Source of the DNA: AP-15 sp963736715
Lineage (GTDB): Bacteria; Pseudomonadota; Alphaproteobacteria; ATCC43930; CGMCC-115725
Assembly (NCBI GenBank): GCA_963736715.1
Contig: CAVTQA010000010.1
Span: 248,001-312,000 of the forward strand
Reading direction: 5' to 3'
DNA length: 64,000 nucleotides
The stretch's first letter is position 1. Each line of letters begins with the position of its first letter. Both the position numbers and the translations under genes were made by a program. Of this stretch, positions 26,166-37,218 are shown piece after piece. Below the pieces are notes generated by a model that was not told where the DNA came from, made no database searches, and worked only from the letters and a program-made list of their open reading frames with translations.

Positions 26166-27804
26166 TTACGCCGGCACTGCGGCGAGGTCGAAGGCTGCGG
26201 CCATCAGGGCCCGGGTGTAGGGGTGCTCAGGGGCGGTCATGACGCGCTCGGTCGCGCCGGCCTCGACGATTTTGCCGTCCTTCATGACGAGGATCTCGTG
26301 CGCCAGAGCCCGCACGACCCGCAAATCGTGGCTGATGAAGAGATAGGCCAGGCCGTGGCGCGTCTGCAATTCGCGCAAGAGTTCGACGATCTGCGCCTGC
26401 ACCGACATGTCGAGGGCCGAGGTCGGCTCGTCGAGCACGACAAAGCGCGGCTTCAGGACCAAGGCCCGGGCGATCGCGATGCGCTGGCGCTGGCCGCCGG
26501 AGAATTCGTGCGGGTAGCGCTCGGCCGCTTCGGGATCGAGCCCGACCTCGGCGAGGGCGGCCTCGATGAGCCGCCGCCGCTCTTGCGGGCTCGCCGCCAG
26601 ACGATGCACCTTCAACCCCTCCTCGACGATCTGCGCGACCGAGAGGCGCGGCGACAGGCTGGAGAACGGATCCTGAAAGACCACCTGCATCTCGCGGCGC
26701 AGGGGCCGCAACTGGCGCTGCCCGAGCACCGCGATATCCCGCTCCGCAAAGCGGATGTCGCCCTTGCGCCTCGGTCAGCCGCAGCAAGGCGAGACCGAGC
26801 GTCGTCTTGCCCGAGCCGCTTTCGCCGACGACGCCGAGGGTGGTCCCCCGCCGTACCGCGAGCGAGACGCCGTCAACCGCCTTCACATAGCCGCCCACCC
26901 GGCGCAGCACTCCGCGCCGGATCGGAAACCAGACCCTGACGTTCTGGCACTCGATCAGCTCGGGCGCTGTAGGATCAGCCGGCGCTGCTCGGCCCTTCGG
27001 CTCGGCGGCGAGCAGCCGGAGTGTGTAGGGGTGGCGCGGATGGGCGAAGATCCCGGCGGTCGGGCCGGCTTCGACGATCTCACCGGCCGTCATGATGCAG
27101 ACCTGATCCGCCATCTTTCGGACGATCGTCAGGTCATGGGTGATCAGCAACAGCGCCATCCCGAAGCGGTCGCGCAGATCTTTGAGGAGTTGCAGGATGT
27201 GCGCCTGGATCGTCACGTCGAGCGCCGTCGTCGGCTCGTCGGCGATCAGAATGTCGGGCTCGTTGGCAATCGCCATCGCGATCATGACCCGCTGCCGCTG
27301 GCCGCCCGACAGCTGGTGCGGAAAGGCGCCGAGCCGGTTCTCGGCATCGGGCAGGCCGACCAGCCGCAACAGCTCGAGCGTTCGCTCGCGCGCCGCCGCG
27401 ACGGTCATGTGCTTATGGATCAGCAATGTCTCGGCGATCTGCCGCTCGAGCGTGTGGAGCGGGTTTAGCGAGGTCATCGGCTCTTGAAAGACCATCGCGA
27501 TCCGGTTTCCGCGTACTCGGCGCAACAACTCGGGCATCGCGCCGACCAGCTCCTCGCCCGCGAAGCGGATGCTGCTTTTAGGCCCGTGTGCCGCAACCGG
27601 ATAAGGCAGAAGCTGAAGGACGGACAGAGCCGTCACGCTCTTGCCCGAGCCGCTTTCGCCGACCAATGCCAGGGTCTCGCCGCGATCGAGGGTAAAGGAG
27701 ATGCCCTTGAGCGCCTCGACCGGGTTCGCCCCGCCGCGGCCGGCGAAGGTGACGCTGAGATTGCGGATTTCGAGAAGCGGCGCGACACCGCTTCCGTCGC
27801 TCAA
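26166..27804 (-). pseudogene. yejF: YejF-like double ATPase of peptide ABC transporter, frame-broken
   Basis: Two fused ABC domains like YejF. The first has ALVGESGSGKSVTALSVLQL, signature LSGGQRQRVMIAMA and Walker B ILIADEPTTALD; the second starts LGVVGESGSGKTTLGLALLR. After LRLTEAQG the frame breaks at 26761-26763: removing one G from a GGG run restores GDIRFAERDIAVLGQRQLRP and then QDPFSSLSPRLS, FSGGQRQRIAIARAL and FVVLDEPTSALD to the stop at 26166. The repaired length is 545 residues, normal for YejF. It overlaps yejE by four bases. As given, only the first ATPase would be made in frame. Confidence 0.85.
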
Positions 27805-28892
27805 AGCACGACCTTGCGCGGGTCGAAGGCGTCGCGCACCGCCTCACCGACAAAGATCAACAGGCTCAGCATCGATGCGAGCACGAAAAAGGCCGTCAGG
27901 CCGAGCCAGGGCGCCTGCAAATTGGACTTGCCCTGCGCCAGCAGCTCGCCGAGCGATGGCGAGCCCGGCGGCAGGCCGAAGCCGAGAAAGTCGAGTGAAG
28001 TGAGGGTCGTTATCGACCCGTTGAGGATGAAGGGCAGAAAGGTGATCGTCGCGACCGTGGCGTTGGGCAGAACGTGGCGTAGAATGATGGTCAAGTCTGA
28101 CACGCCCAGCGCGCGCGCCGCGCGCACATAGTCGAAGTTGCGCGCCCGGAGAAACTCGGCACGCACGACATCGACAAGGCCCATCCACGAGAACAGCAGC
28201 ATCAAGCCCAATAGCCACCAGAAATTCGGCTCAATAAAGCTCGCCATAATGATCAGCAGGTAAAGGACCGGCAGCCCCGACCAGATTTCGATAAAACGCT
28301 GGAAGCCGAGATCGACGAGGCCGCCGAAATATCCCTGGACCGCTCCCGCCGCGACACCGATTACCGAAGATAGGGCCGTCAAGGTCAGGCCGAAGAGCAC
28401 CGAGATGCGGAAGCCATAGATCAGGCGGGCCAGCACATCACGGCCCTGGTCGTCAGTGCCCAGCCAATTGACGCTCGAGGGCGGCGACGGCGCGGGGCTC
28501 GGAAGGTTATAGTTTATCGTATCGTAGCTGAACGGGATCAGCGGCCAAACCATCCAGCCCTTCTCCGAGATCAGCTTGTCTACCGCAGGGTCGCGGTAGT
28601 CGGCCGGCGTCGGAAACTCGCCGCCGAACGTCGTCTCCGGGAAATCGACAAACACCGGGAAATACCAGCCGCCCTCATAGCGGACGACAATCGGCCGGTC
28701 GTTGGCGATGAACTCGGCGAACAGAGTGACGACGAACAGCGCGAGGAAAATCCACAGCGACCAGAACCCGCGCCGGTTGCGGCGGAACGCATCGAGCCGC
28801 CGCCGGGTGAGGGGAGTGATGCGGAGGCCGAGAAAGCGGTCGCCGACGGGAGGCGCGAAGCGAGCCGGTTCCGAATGAGCCGCCATTCTCAC
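27801..28892 (-). CDS. yejE: YejE-like permease of oligopeptide/microcin C ABC transporter
   Basis: 363 residues. The N-terminal DAFRRNRRGFWSLWIFLALF helix, the YejE-type periplasmic insert (PIVVRYEGGWYFPVFVDFPE, DPAVDKLISEKGWMVWP) and NWLGTDDQGRDVLARLIYGF lead into the inner-membrane permease core with five further helices and the EAA loop FDYVRAARALGVSDLTIILR. In E. coli, yejABEF import oligopeptides and microcin C. Here yejE is followed by the ATPase, but no yejA or yejB lies upstream: a repeat and asd are there instead. Either the other subunits are elsewhere or the operon is truncated. Confidence 0.92.
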   Translation of the reverse strand: MRMAAHSEPARFAPPVGDRFLGLRITPLTRRRLDAFRRNRRGFWSLWIFLALFVVTLFAEFIANDRPIVVRYEGGWYFPVFVDFPETTFGGEFPTPADYRDPAVDKLISEKGWMVWPLIPFSYDTINYNLPSPAPSPPSSVNWLGTDDQGRDVLARLIYGFRISVLFGLTLTALSSVIGVAAGAVQGYFGGLVDLGFQRFIEIWSGLPVLYLLIIMASFIEPNFWWLLGLMLLFSWMGLVDVVRAEFLRARNFDYVRAARALGVSDLTIILRHVLPNATVATITFLPFILNGSITTLTSLDFLGFGLPPGSPSLGELLAQGKSNLQAPWLGLTAFFVLASMLSLLIFVGEAVRDAFDPRKVVL

Positions 28893-28911
28893 AACTATCG
28901 TGCCCTCTCCG

Positions 28912-29050
28912 CCCGCTTGCGGGGGGAGATGGAGGGGACCCAGCGCGTCAGCGATGGGGAGGGTGAGGTGGGCAACGCCACGGAGCCGGAAGGTACCCCC
29001 ACCTCACCCCGACCCTCTCCGCCCCCAGGGGCGGAGAGGGAGAAGAGGTG
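28912..29050. repeat. fold-back CCCTCTCC intergenic repeat
   Basis: Contains GGGTGAGGTGGG / CCCACCTCACCC arms and a perfect 13-base hairpin CCCTCTCCGCCCC (29013-29025) with GGGGCGGAGAGGG (29028-29040). It belongs to the same family as 8883-8999 and 32011-32034. Placed between asd and yejE (both minus strand), it could act as a transcript end for asd and may mark a rearrangement point where yejAB are missing. Confidence 0.6.
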
Positions 29051-29087
29051 GGATTAGATATCGGTGACTTTCTGACCACTCCGCGCG

Positions 29088-30155
<1,068 letters not shown>

Positions 30156-30244
30156 ATCGAAACCCCGCGGGCAAATATGGCAGATATAAAGATTATGGCC
30201 GGTGACTTACGACGCCGAGCGGCGCTTTACAAGGATTGCATGTT

Positions 30245-30592
30245 ATGACCTATCCGGAGTTCTGGCGGCGCTATCTCGCGGCGCATGCCGATCCGCGCAC
30301 TCGCGGATTGCACTATCTCGGCACCTCGCTGGCAGTGACCGCGATCGCCACCGCCGCGGTCGAGCGCGATTGGCGCTGGCTGACAGCCGCTCCGGTCGCC
30401 GGCTACGCTCTGGCGTGGCTCGGCCATGTCAAATTCGAGCATAATCGGCCGGAGACGTTCGGGCACCCGGTATGGTCGCTGGTCAGCGATTTTCGTATGT
30501 TCGGGATGTTTCTTACCGGGCGGCTCGGCGAAGAATTGCGTGTTGTTGGCGCGGGAGACGGACGTGATGGTGCGGTTGATCGAGTACGATGA
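30245..30592 (+). CDS. Mpo1-like DUF962 membrane protein
   Basis: 115 residues from ATG 30245 (MTYPEFWRRYLAAHADPRTR), with AAGGA upstream. DUF962/Mpo1 landmarks: HADPRTRGLHYLGT, two short hydrophobic segments (AVTAIATAAVE and AAPVAGYALAWLGHV) and the conserved FEHNRPETFGHPVWSLVSDF. The yeast homologue is an Fe(II) dioxygenase that acts on 2-hydroxy fatty acids; the His residues seen here fit that. The last dozen residues overlap the next gene in another frame and look unconserved. Confidence 0.8.
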   Translation: MTYPEFWRRYLAAHADPRTRGLHYLGTSLAVTAIATAAVERDWRWLTAAPVAGYALAWLGHVKFEHNRPETFGHPVWSLVSDFRMFGMFLTGRLGEELRVVGAGDGRDGAVDRVR

Positions 30593-30962
30593 AGCGACGG
30601 CCGAAGTCCGCGCGGTCTATGACGACATCATGAAGACGCGCGGCACCGACTGGATCAACAACTTCTGGAGGGCGCTGGCGAACGACCCGCCGACCTTGCG
30701 GCGCACCTGGGAGAGCATTAAGGAGGTGATGGCGCCGGGCACTCTCGATCTATTGACCAAGGAACTGATCTATCTGGCGGTCAGCGCCAACAACGGCTGC
30801 GCTTATTGCATCGCCTCACACGGAGCGGCCGCAAAGAAGCAGGGCATGACACCGGAGATGCTCGGCGAGTTGATGGCGGTCGTCGGCATGGCGAACGAAA
30901 CCAACAGTTTAGCCAACGGCTATCGCGTTCCAGTGGACGAGAGGTTCGAAAAACTGTTTTGA
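30567..30962 (+). CDS. AhpD/carboxymuconolactone decarboxylase-like protein
   Basis: 131 residues from ATG 30567 (MVRLIEYDEATAEVRAVYDD), overlapping the DUF962 gene by 26 bases. The helical CMD/AhpD fold with its redox pair is visible as NNGCAYCIASHGAAAKKQGM (CxxC followed by His three residues on). Such proteins act as alkyl-hydroperoxide reductase partners or peroxidases. No ahpC is adjacent, and the substrate is not predicted. Confidence 0.88.
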   Translation: MVRLIEYDEATAEVRAVYDDIMKTRGTDWINNFWRALANDPPTLRRTWESIKEVMAPGTLDLLTKELIYLAVSANNGCAYCIASHGAAAKKQGMTPEMLGELMAVVGMANETNSLANGYRVPVDERFEKLF

Positions 30963-31034
30963 TACAGCGTCTACACGCCGAATTATTCGCAAGGCCGCTC
31001 GGCATCGGCTGATCGGCAACTTTGGAGGGCCCTG

Positions 31035-31997
31035 ATGGCGCAACAACTCTACGATCGCACAGCCGAGGATCTCGGCAACCTTGTCGGTCTCGAACACGTC
31101 AATCTGAGGATCAACAATCAAGGGCTGGCGCACGAGTTTTATCTGTCCGGTCTCGGCCTGACCCGCGATCCTTTCATGTTCCCGGGCACCAACAACATGT
31201 GGGTCAATGTCGGCAAGAGCCAGTTCCATCTGCCGACCGGCGACCCGAACGTGCTGCGCGGCCATGTCGGCCTCGTCGTCCCGTCGCTTGAGGAGCTGTG
31301 CGAGCGCCTCGGCGAGGCCAAGAAAAAGCTCGCCGAGACCAAATTCGACTGCAAGCAGCACAATCAATACGTCGAGGCGACCTGCCCGTGGGGCAACAAG
31401 TTCCGCCTCTACGAGCCGGATGAGGAGCGGTTCGGCGCGCTCAACCTCGGTATGGGCTATGTCGAGTTCACCGTACCGGAAGGAACCGCCGACGGCATCG
31501 CGCGCTTCTATCGCGAGATCTTCTACACGCCGGCGTGCGTCAAGGAGAACGGCGAAGGCCGCGCCGCGCATGTCAGCGCCGGGCACAAGCAGGAGCTGAT
31601 CTTCCGCGAGACCGACCAGAAAATACCGGAGTTCGACGGCCACCATCTGCAGGTCTACGCGCAGGAGTTCTCGGGTCCGCATGACGAGCTCGAGAAGCGC
31701 GGTCTAATCACCGAAGAGAGCGACCAGTACCAGTATCGCTGGCAGGACATCGTCTGCCTCGAAACCGGCAAGCACCTGTTTACGATCGAGCACGAGGTGC
31801 GCAGCGTTACCCACCCGCTCCACAACCGCCACATGGTTAACCGCAACCCGTCGCAGAACAACCGGCACTACCAGATGGGTGCGGATGAATGGGATTGGAC
31901 CCTGCCGCGCTCGACCAAGAAGATCCAGCCGGCCCCAGCTCCCGAGCCCGCCACACCGCTGGCCAGGCGCCGCGCCGCGCGCATGGCCGCGATGTAA
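31035..31997 (+). CDS. VOC-family (glyoxalase/dioxygenase-like) protein
   Basis: 320 residues, preceded by GGAGGG. Two vicinal-oxygen-chelate modules: the first around VGLEHVNLRINNQGLAHEFY, RGHVGLVVPSLEELCERL and GNKFRLYEP; the second around MGYVEFTVPEGTADGIARFY and FDGHHLQVYAQEF. Candidate metal ligands are the His of LEHVNL or RGHVGL and later Glu/His residues. The C-terminus is basic and Pro/Ala-rich (APAPEPATPLARRRAARMAAM). The family includes glyoxalases, ring-cleaving dioxygenases and isomerases; no choice can be made here. Confidence 0.75.
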   Translation: MAQQLYDRTAEDLGNLVGLEHVNLRINNQGLAHEFYLSGLGLTRDPFMFPGTNNMWVNVGKSQFHLPTGDPNVLRGHVGLVVPSLEELCERLGEAKKKLAETKFDCKQHNQYVEATCPWGNKFRLYEPDEERFGALNLGMGYVEFTVPEGTADGIARFYREIFYTPACVKENGEGRAAHVSAGHKQELIFRETDQKIPEFDGHHLQVYAQEFSGPHDELEKRGLITEESDQYQYRWQDIVCLETGKHLFTIEHEVRSVTHPLHNRHMVNRNPSQNNRHYQMGADEWDWTLPRSTKKIQPAPAPEPATPLARRRAARMAAM

Positions 31998-32010
31998 AGG
32001 CCCGCAGCCC

Positions 32011-32034
32011 CCTCTCCCCGCTCGCGGGGAGAGG
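32011..32034. terminator. strong hairpin between convergent genes
   Basis: Perfect 10-base arms CCTCTCCCCG and CGGGGAGAGG around CTCG, between the convergent VOC and gamma-glutamyltransferase genes. Its position suits a bidirectional transcript end, though no U-tract follows; it also belongs to the dispersed CCCTCTCC repeat family. Confidence 0.45.
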
Positions 32035-32054
32035 ACTGGGGGTGAAGGGCAGCT

Positions 32055-33780
32055 TTACCAGCCGATCGCGTAGGCGGCGCGGCGCGGGTCGGCGCCGGCT
32101 TCGAGAATGCCACGGCGGCGATCGGCGAGGATCGCGCATACCGCGCCGGCGGTCCAGATCCAGTCGGGCCAGCGCTGGATCTCATGTCCGCGCCGCGCCA
32201 ACTCGGCGATGACCGGCTCCGGAATGCGGCCTTCGAGGGCGAGTCGGCCGGGGTAGTAATCGAACGCTGCAAAGGAGGACGGGAAGCTGTAGGTCGCAAA
32301 ACGCGGCGCCTCTATCGCCGACTGCACGTCTTGCCCGTGCACGAACACGTTCAACAACACCTGCAGCATCGCCTGGGTCTGCACATCCCCGCCGGGCGTA
32401 CCGAACGGCAGGAACACGTCTCGGCCCTTGATCGCCAGCGCCGGATTGGGGGTCAACCGCGGTCGCTTGCCGGGCGCAACGCCGGCAGGATGGCGCGGGT
32501 CGGGCCGCGATTGCGAGCCGCGGTTCGACGGGATGAGCCCGGTCCCGGGCACCACCGGCGAGCCGTAGGAGCCATCGCTCGGCGTCGCCGAGAACAGATT
32601 GCCCCAGCGGTCGGCGGCGCAGACATAAGAGGTGTCGGGCTCGGGGTTGGGGTCGCCGATGCTCGCGCGGAAACGGGCGCCGTTGCGACCCAACTCACCC
32701 GGAGGCGGCATTTCCGGCCATGCCCGGTCGGCCTGGATCAATTTCCGGCGCTCGGCGGCGTATTCCGACGAAATCAAGGTCGCCAGAGGCACTTCGACCT
32801 TGGCCGGGTCTCCGTAATACGCCTCTCGATCGGCGAAGGCGAGCTTCAGTGACTCCGTCAGCTGGTGGATGTAGTCCGGGGTGTTGTGGCCGAGAGCGGC
32901 GAGATCGGTTCCCTCGAGCAATGCGAGGGTTTGCAGCAGGACGGGTCCCTGGCACCAGGCGCCGCAAGTGAAGACTTCGAGGTCGCCAAAGCGGCGGCGC
33001 TCGGGGGGACCGACCGGCGAGCGGTATTCGGCGAGATCTTCGGCCGACAGGAGCCCGCCCTCCTGCTTCATGAAGGCGACGATCTTGCGAGCGATGTCGC
33101 CGCGATAAAAGGCGTCGCGGGCCGCTTCGAGACCCGCCTCGCGGCTGCGCCCATTGGAGCGGTGGGCGGCGGCGCGCTCCTCGTCGGCCATGTATTGCAA
33201 CGATGCGGCAAGGTCGGTTTGCCGGAAGACTTCGCCAGGCTTCCGGTGGCCGCCCATTCGGCAGAAAGATGGCTGCCGTCGACGGCCAGGCGCGGTGATC
33301 CGCCTCGTGCCGCTTGAGGCTGGCGGCCATCAGCGGATACATCGGAAATCCGTCCCGCGCCAGCCGGATCGCCGCTGCCGCGACCTCGCCAAAGCTCATC
33401 GTGCCATAGCGCCGCAGCGCCGTGATCCAGGCGTCGGGGGCGGCCGGCACCACGGTTCGCAGCACGCCCTTCGGGATCTTGCCGCCGTGCTCGCGCATGA
33501 ACAGCTGCGGGTCAAGCGCTTTCGGCCAGTGCCCGAGGCCGGCAATCGTTACGACCTCCTGCTTGTCCGCGAGATAGATCATAATCGGCGCGACCCCGGC
33601 CACGTCGACAAGGTCGCTCTGCAATACACCGAGCGCAATGCCGGCGGCGCATCCCGCATCGATCGCGTTACCCCCCGCCTGCAACATTTCAAAGCCCGCG
33701 GTCGCCGCGAGGTAATGGCCCGCCGAGATGGCGTGCTGGGTGACGGCGATTGTCGGCCGATGGGATATTGCTTGGGTCAT
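32055..33780 (-). pseudogene. ggt: gamma-glutamyltransferase, frame-broken
   Basis: GGT family: an Ntn hydrolase precursor that cleaves gamma-glutamyl bonds. N-terminal part from ATG 33780: HAISAGHYLAATAGFEMLQA, GGNAIDAGCAAGIALGVLQS. The frame breaks near 33240; removing one base gives PPEPGEVFRQTDLAASLQYM and continues through LTESLKLAFADREAYYGDP, the nucleophile Thr region PEPDTSYVCAADRWGNLFSA, and LTPNPALAIKGRDVFLPFGT to the stop at 32055. The repaired protein has 574 residues, family-typical. No signal peptide, so it is a cytoplasmic-type homologue. Divergent from the dihydropyrimidinase gene. Confidence 0.85.
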
Positions 33781-33851
33781 GGGTCCCTTTCCGCGTCTTT
33801 GCGTCCTCTCTACAGTAGCGCTCGACTGACCGAGAGGAGAAGAGGGCCGGA

Positions 33852-35316
33852 ATGAGCGAGTATGATCTGGTCATCCGAGGCGGCATCGTGGCGACCGCCG
33901 CTGATGCGACTTTGTGTGATATCGGCATCAAAGACGGCGCGGTGGCGGCTCTCGGCAAGAATATCGGTTCGGGCACACGGGAGATTGATGCGACCGGCCG
34001 ATTGGTATTGCCGGGGGGCATCGACAGCCATTGCCATATCGAGCAGCGCTCCTCGGCGGGCGTCGTCTGCGCCGATGATTTCTACAGCGCGACCGTCGCG
34101 GCGGCGTTCGGCGGCACGACGACGGTGATCCCGTTCGCCGCGCAGCATCGTGGCCAATCATTACGCCGCGTCGTCGAGGAATACCACGAAGCCGCCGCCG
34201 CCCAAGGCGGTCATCGACTACGCCTTCCATCTGATCATCTCTGACCCCACCGAACAGGTCATGGGCCAGGAATTGCCGGCCTTGATCCGTGACGGGTACA
34301 CGTCGTTCAAGGTCTACATGACCTATGACCTGCTCCAACTTGACGACGGGCAGATGCTCGACATCCTGGCCGTGGCGCGCCGCGAGGGCGCGCTCGTCAT
34401 GGTCCATGCCGAGAACCACGACATGATCAAATGGCTGACCGCCCGCCTGTTGGGTCGCGGCCTCGGGACGCCGCGCTATCACGCCGTCAGCCATGCGCGG
34501 CTTGCCGAGGGCGAGGCGACAAACCGGGCGGTCGCACTGGCGCAATTGCTCGACGTGCCGATCCTCCTGGTTCACGTCTCAGCCGGCGAAGCGATCGAGG
34601 TGATCCGCAACGCCCAGACCAAAGGCCTGAAGATCTACGGCGAAACCTGCCCGCAATATCTGTTTCTGACCGCCGACGACATCGCCAAGCCCGGGATGGA
34701 AGGCGCCAAGTTCTGCTGCAGCCCGCCGCCGCGCGACCACGCGGCGCAGGAGGCGGTGTGGACCGGTTTGCGCAACGGCACTTTTCAGGTGTTTTCGTCC
34801 GATCATGCGCCCTACCGCTTCGATGCCTCGGGCAAGCTCCCCAAGGGCGACAAGACCACCTTCAAGGAAATCGCCAATGGCGTACCCGGGATCGAATTGC
34901 GGCTGCCATTGCTGTTTTCCGAAGGGGTCGGACAGGGGCGGCTCGACCTCAACGCCTTTGTCGCGTTGACCGCGACCAACCATGCAAAGCTTTACGGGCT
35001 CTATCCGAAGAAGGGCACAATCGCAGTCGGCAGCGACGCCGACATCGCGATCTGGGACCCCGAGCGCGAGACGACGATCACTGCCGGCATGCTGCACGAC
35101 AACGTCGGCTACACCCCCTATGAAGGCCGCAGGCTGCACGGCTGGCCGGTTACCGTAATCAGCCGAGGCCGCATCGTCGTCGAGAGCGGCGAACTTGCTG
35201 CTGCGCGCGGCAGCGGTGCGTTTCTGCCTTGCGCGCTGTCCGACGCGGCACGGCCCCGCGGCGGCCTGGTGCCCGAACTCGCTTTTGTCGCGGAACAGGG
35301 CGAGGCGTTCGTCTAG
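33852..35316 (+). pseudogene. dihydropyrimidinase/hydantoinase, frame-broken
   Basis: Cyclic amidohydrolase opening hydantoin or dihydropyrimidine rings. From ATG 33852 (GAGGAG upstream) it reads YDLVIRGGIVATAADATLCD and the zinc site GGIDSHCHIEQ. The frame breaks at about 34200 in GCC GCC GCC CAA; removing one C joins EYHEAAAAKAVIDYAFHLI. Then come the carboxylated Lys region GYTSFKVYMTYD, metal ligands in VMVHAENHD and LLVHVSAGEA, and FSSDHAPYRF. Repaired length 487 residues, the family norm. Together with the carbamoylase at 36249 it would form the hydantoin-to-D-amino-acid pathway. Confidence 0.88.
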
Positions 35317-35359
35317 ATTGGGCCGTTCCAGCCATAGATCCGGCGGCCCCAATGGCGAG

Positions 35360-35791
35360 ATGACAATGGAACCCAATGAAACCCTGGAGATGGCATATCC
35401 CAGAAAATATGTCGAAAACATCATTATCGGTTTGGAGGATCCGCTGAATGAGCACCTCGTGAAATTGGTTGGTTTCGATTTCTCGGTCGAACAGCGCAAT
35501 CACTTCCGGCGGGAGGTTCGCACCTGGCTTGGCAAGATCCAAAGGCTACGGATGAAGCCGGACAGCCGAACGGGTTCGGTCAAATTCTATTTCGATCTGC
35601 TGTTCGATTATCCATTCGGCGGGGTCGAGGTCCAGAATATGCGGACGATGTTGGACGTGATCGGCGAGGAATACGGAGTTCGGCCCACAAAGTCACCGCA
35701 GGAGTTGGTCGAGTGGCTGCGCCGCTTTCATCAAGTGCTCGCTGATCGCTTCCACAATGGCCAAGCGGTGCTCGACTTGGTGCCGGAGTAA
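35360..35791 (+). CDS. hypothetical protein, 143 residues
   Basis: Not recognised. From ATG 35360 (another at 35366) it reads MTMEPNETLEMAYPRKYVEN, then charged helical segments (NHFRREVRTWLGKIQRLRMK, VKFYFDLLFDYPFGGVEVQN) and ends HNGQAVLDLVPE. No signal peptide or membrane helix; two PFG/YDF aromatic patches. It lies 43 bases after the dihydropyrimidinase and 8 bases before the GNAT gene, so it is probably part of the hydantoin operon, but a role is not apparent. Confidence 0.65.
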   Translation: MTMEPNETLEMAYPRKYVENIIIGLEDPLNEHLVKLVGFDFSVEQRNHFRREVRTWLGKIQRLRMKPDSRTGSVKFYFDLLFDYPFGGVEVQNMRTMLDVIGEEYGVRPTKSPQELVEWLRRFHQVLADRFHNGQAVLDLVPE

Positions 35792-35799
35792 ATGACTCG

Positions 35800-36264
35800 A
35801 TGTGGTTGCGGAAGCTGCTGCCTACCGAGATGGACGAGGCGGCACGCATCCACCGGGCTGCTTTCGAGGACAGGCTGCCTTGGCTGCCCTGTCTCCATAC
35901 GCCCGAGGAAGACCGTAATTACTACCGCGGCCGCATTTTTCGCCAATGCGAGGTGTGGGGGGCGGAAGAGGCAGCGGCGATCAAAGGCTTCATCGCATTC
36001 CACGGGGAATGGATCGACCAGTTTTACGTCCTGCCGGAGGCTCAGCGGCGCGGCTTCGGCTCGGCTTTGCTGGCGATCGCCAAAGCAGCGTCTCCGCGGC
36101 TTCGGCTATGGACGTTTCAGCGCAACCTGCCGGCCCGCCGTTTCTATGAGGCGCGTGGCTTCGTCCTAGTCAAGGAAACCGACGGCTCGGACAACGAGGA
36201 ACGGGAGCCGGATGCCCTTTATGTTTGGACAAGACCTATGGAGGACCTATGCCGCGTAAGTTGA
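35800..36264 (+). CDS. GNAT-family N-acetyltransferase
   Basis: 154 residues. Classical GNAT order: KLLPTEMDEAARIHRAAFED, a central strand AAIKGFIAFHGEWIDQFYVL, the acetyl-CoA loop AQRRGFGSALLAIAKAA and the C-terminal NLPARRFYEARGFVLVKETD. It overlaps the carbamoylase start by 16 bases, so the two are translationally linked. In a hydantoin operon it might acetylate product amino acids, but this is inference from position only. Confidence 0.85.
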   Translation: MWLRKLLPTEMDEAARIHRAAFEDRLPWLPCLHTPEEDRNYYRGRIFRQCEVWGAEEAAAIKGFIAFHGEWIDQFYVLPEAQRRGFGSALLAIAKAASPRLRLWTFQRNLPARRFYEARGFVLVKETDGSDNEEREPDALYVWTRPMEDLCRVS

Positions 36265-37184
36265 AGGCAGCCGTCGCGCAGCTCGGTCCAATCCATCTTG
36301 CCGGTACCCGTTCTGCCGTAGTCGGGAGGTTGATGGGGATGATGCGCGAGGCGCATGCTGGGGGCGCCAAATTCGTCGTTTTCCCCGAGCTCGCGCTGAC
36401 GACATTCTTCCCACGGTATTGGATGACCGACCAGGCCGAGATCGACCGCTTTTTCGAGCGCGAGATGCCGGGAACCGACACACAGCCGCTGTTCGACCTC
36501 GCCGCCGAGCTCGGGGTCGGTTTCTATCTCGGCTATGCCGAGCTGACGCAGGAGAAGGGCGAGCCCCGCCATTACAACACCTCGATCCTGGTCGAACGCG
36601 ACGGGCGGATCATCGGCCGCTATCGCAAGATCCATCTGCCGGGGCATTCCGAGCACCTGCCCGATGCACCCTTCCAGCATCTCGAAAAGCGCTACTTCGA
36701 CGTCGGCAACGAAGGGTTCAAAGTGTGGCGCGCCTTCGACGCGGTCGTCGGCATGTGCATCTGCAACGACCGCCGCTGGCCGGAGACGTTCCGCGTCATG
36801 GGCCTGCAAGGGGTCGAGATCGTCGCGCTCGGCTACAACACGCCGACCGAGAACATCCACCACCCCGAGCCGGTGCACCTGCGGATGTTCCATCACCTGG
36901 TAACGATGCAGGCCAACGCCTACCAAAACGGCACCTGGGTGCTCGCCGCGGCCAAGGCGGGCAAGGAGGACGGGTTCGGCCTGATCGGCGGCTCGGCGAT
37001 CATCGCGCCGACCGGCGAGATCGCCGCCCGCACGCTCGGCGAGGACGACGAGGTGATCACCGCGACGCTCGATCTCGAACTCGGCGACTACATCAAGCGC
37101 ACGATCTTCAATTTCGAGAAGCACCGCCGCATCGAGCACTACCGCCTGATCACCGAGCGCACCGGGGCCAAGACCGAAGTATAG
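36249..37184 (+). CDS. N-carbamoyl-D-amino-acid hydrolase
   Basis: 311 residues from ATG 36249, directly after GGAGG. Nitrilase superfamily enzyme that splits N-carbamoyl-D-amino acids to D-amino acid, CO2 and ammonia. The catalytic triad falls exactly at canonical positions: E47 (VVFPELALTTFFPRYW), K127 (GRYRKIHLPGH) and C172 (MCICNDRRWPE). Other D-carbamoylase features: HLEKRYFDVGNEGFKVWRA and HHLVTMQANAYQNGTWVLAA. Downstream of dihydropyrimidinase, the 143-residue protein and a GNAT in one plus-strand run, giving a D-hydantoinase pathway. Confidence 0.95.
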   Translation: MPRKLKAAVAQLGPIHLAGTRSAVVGRLMGMMREAHAGGAKFVVFPELALTTFFPRYWMTDQAEIDRFFEREMPGTDTQPLFDLAAELGVGFYLGYAELTQEKGEPRHYNTSILVERDGRIIGRYRKIHLPGHSEHLPDAPFQHLEKRYFDVGNEGFKVWRAFDAVVGMCICNDRRWPETFRVMGLQGVEIVALGYNTPTENIHHPEPVHLRMFHHLVTMQANAYQNGTWVLAAAKAGKEDGFGLIGGSAIIAPTGEIAARTLGEDDEVITATLDLELGDYIKRTIFNFEKHRRIEHYRLITERTGAKTEV

Positions 37185-37218
37185 CCCCGGGGTCGCCGTT
37201 GCTTGATAGCCGAAAGGC

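Noticed and set aside
26761..26763. Programmed +1 frameshifting as an explanation for yejF and the other broken genes
   Set aside because: The seven sites share no slippery codon, stop or stem, so a common recoding signal is not supported.
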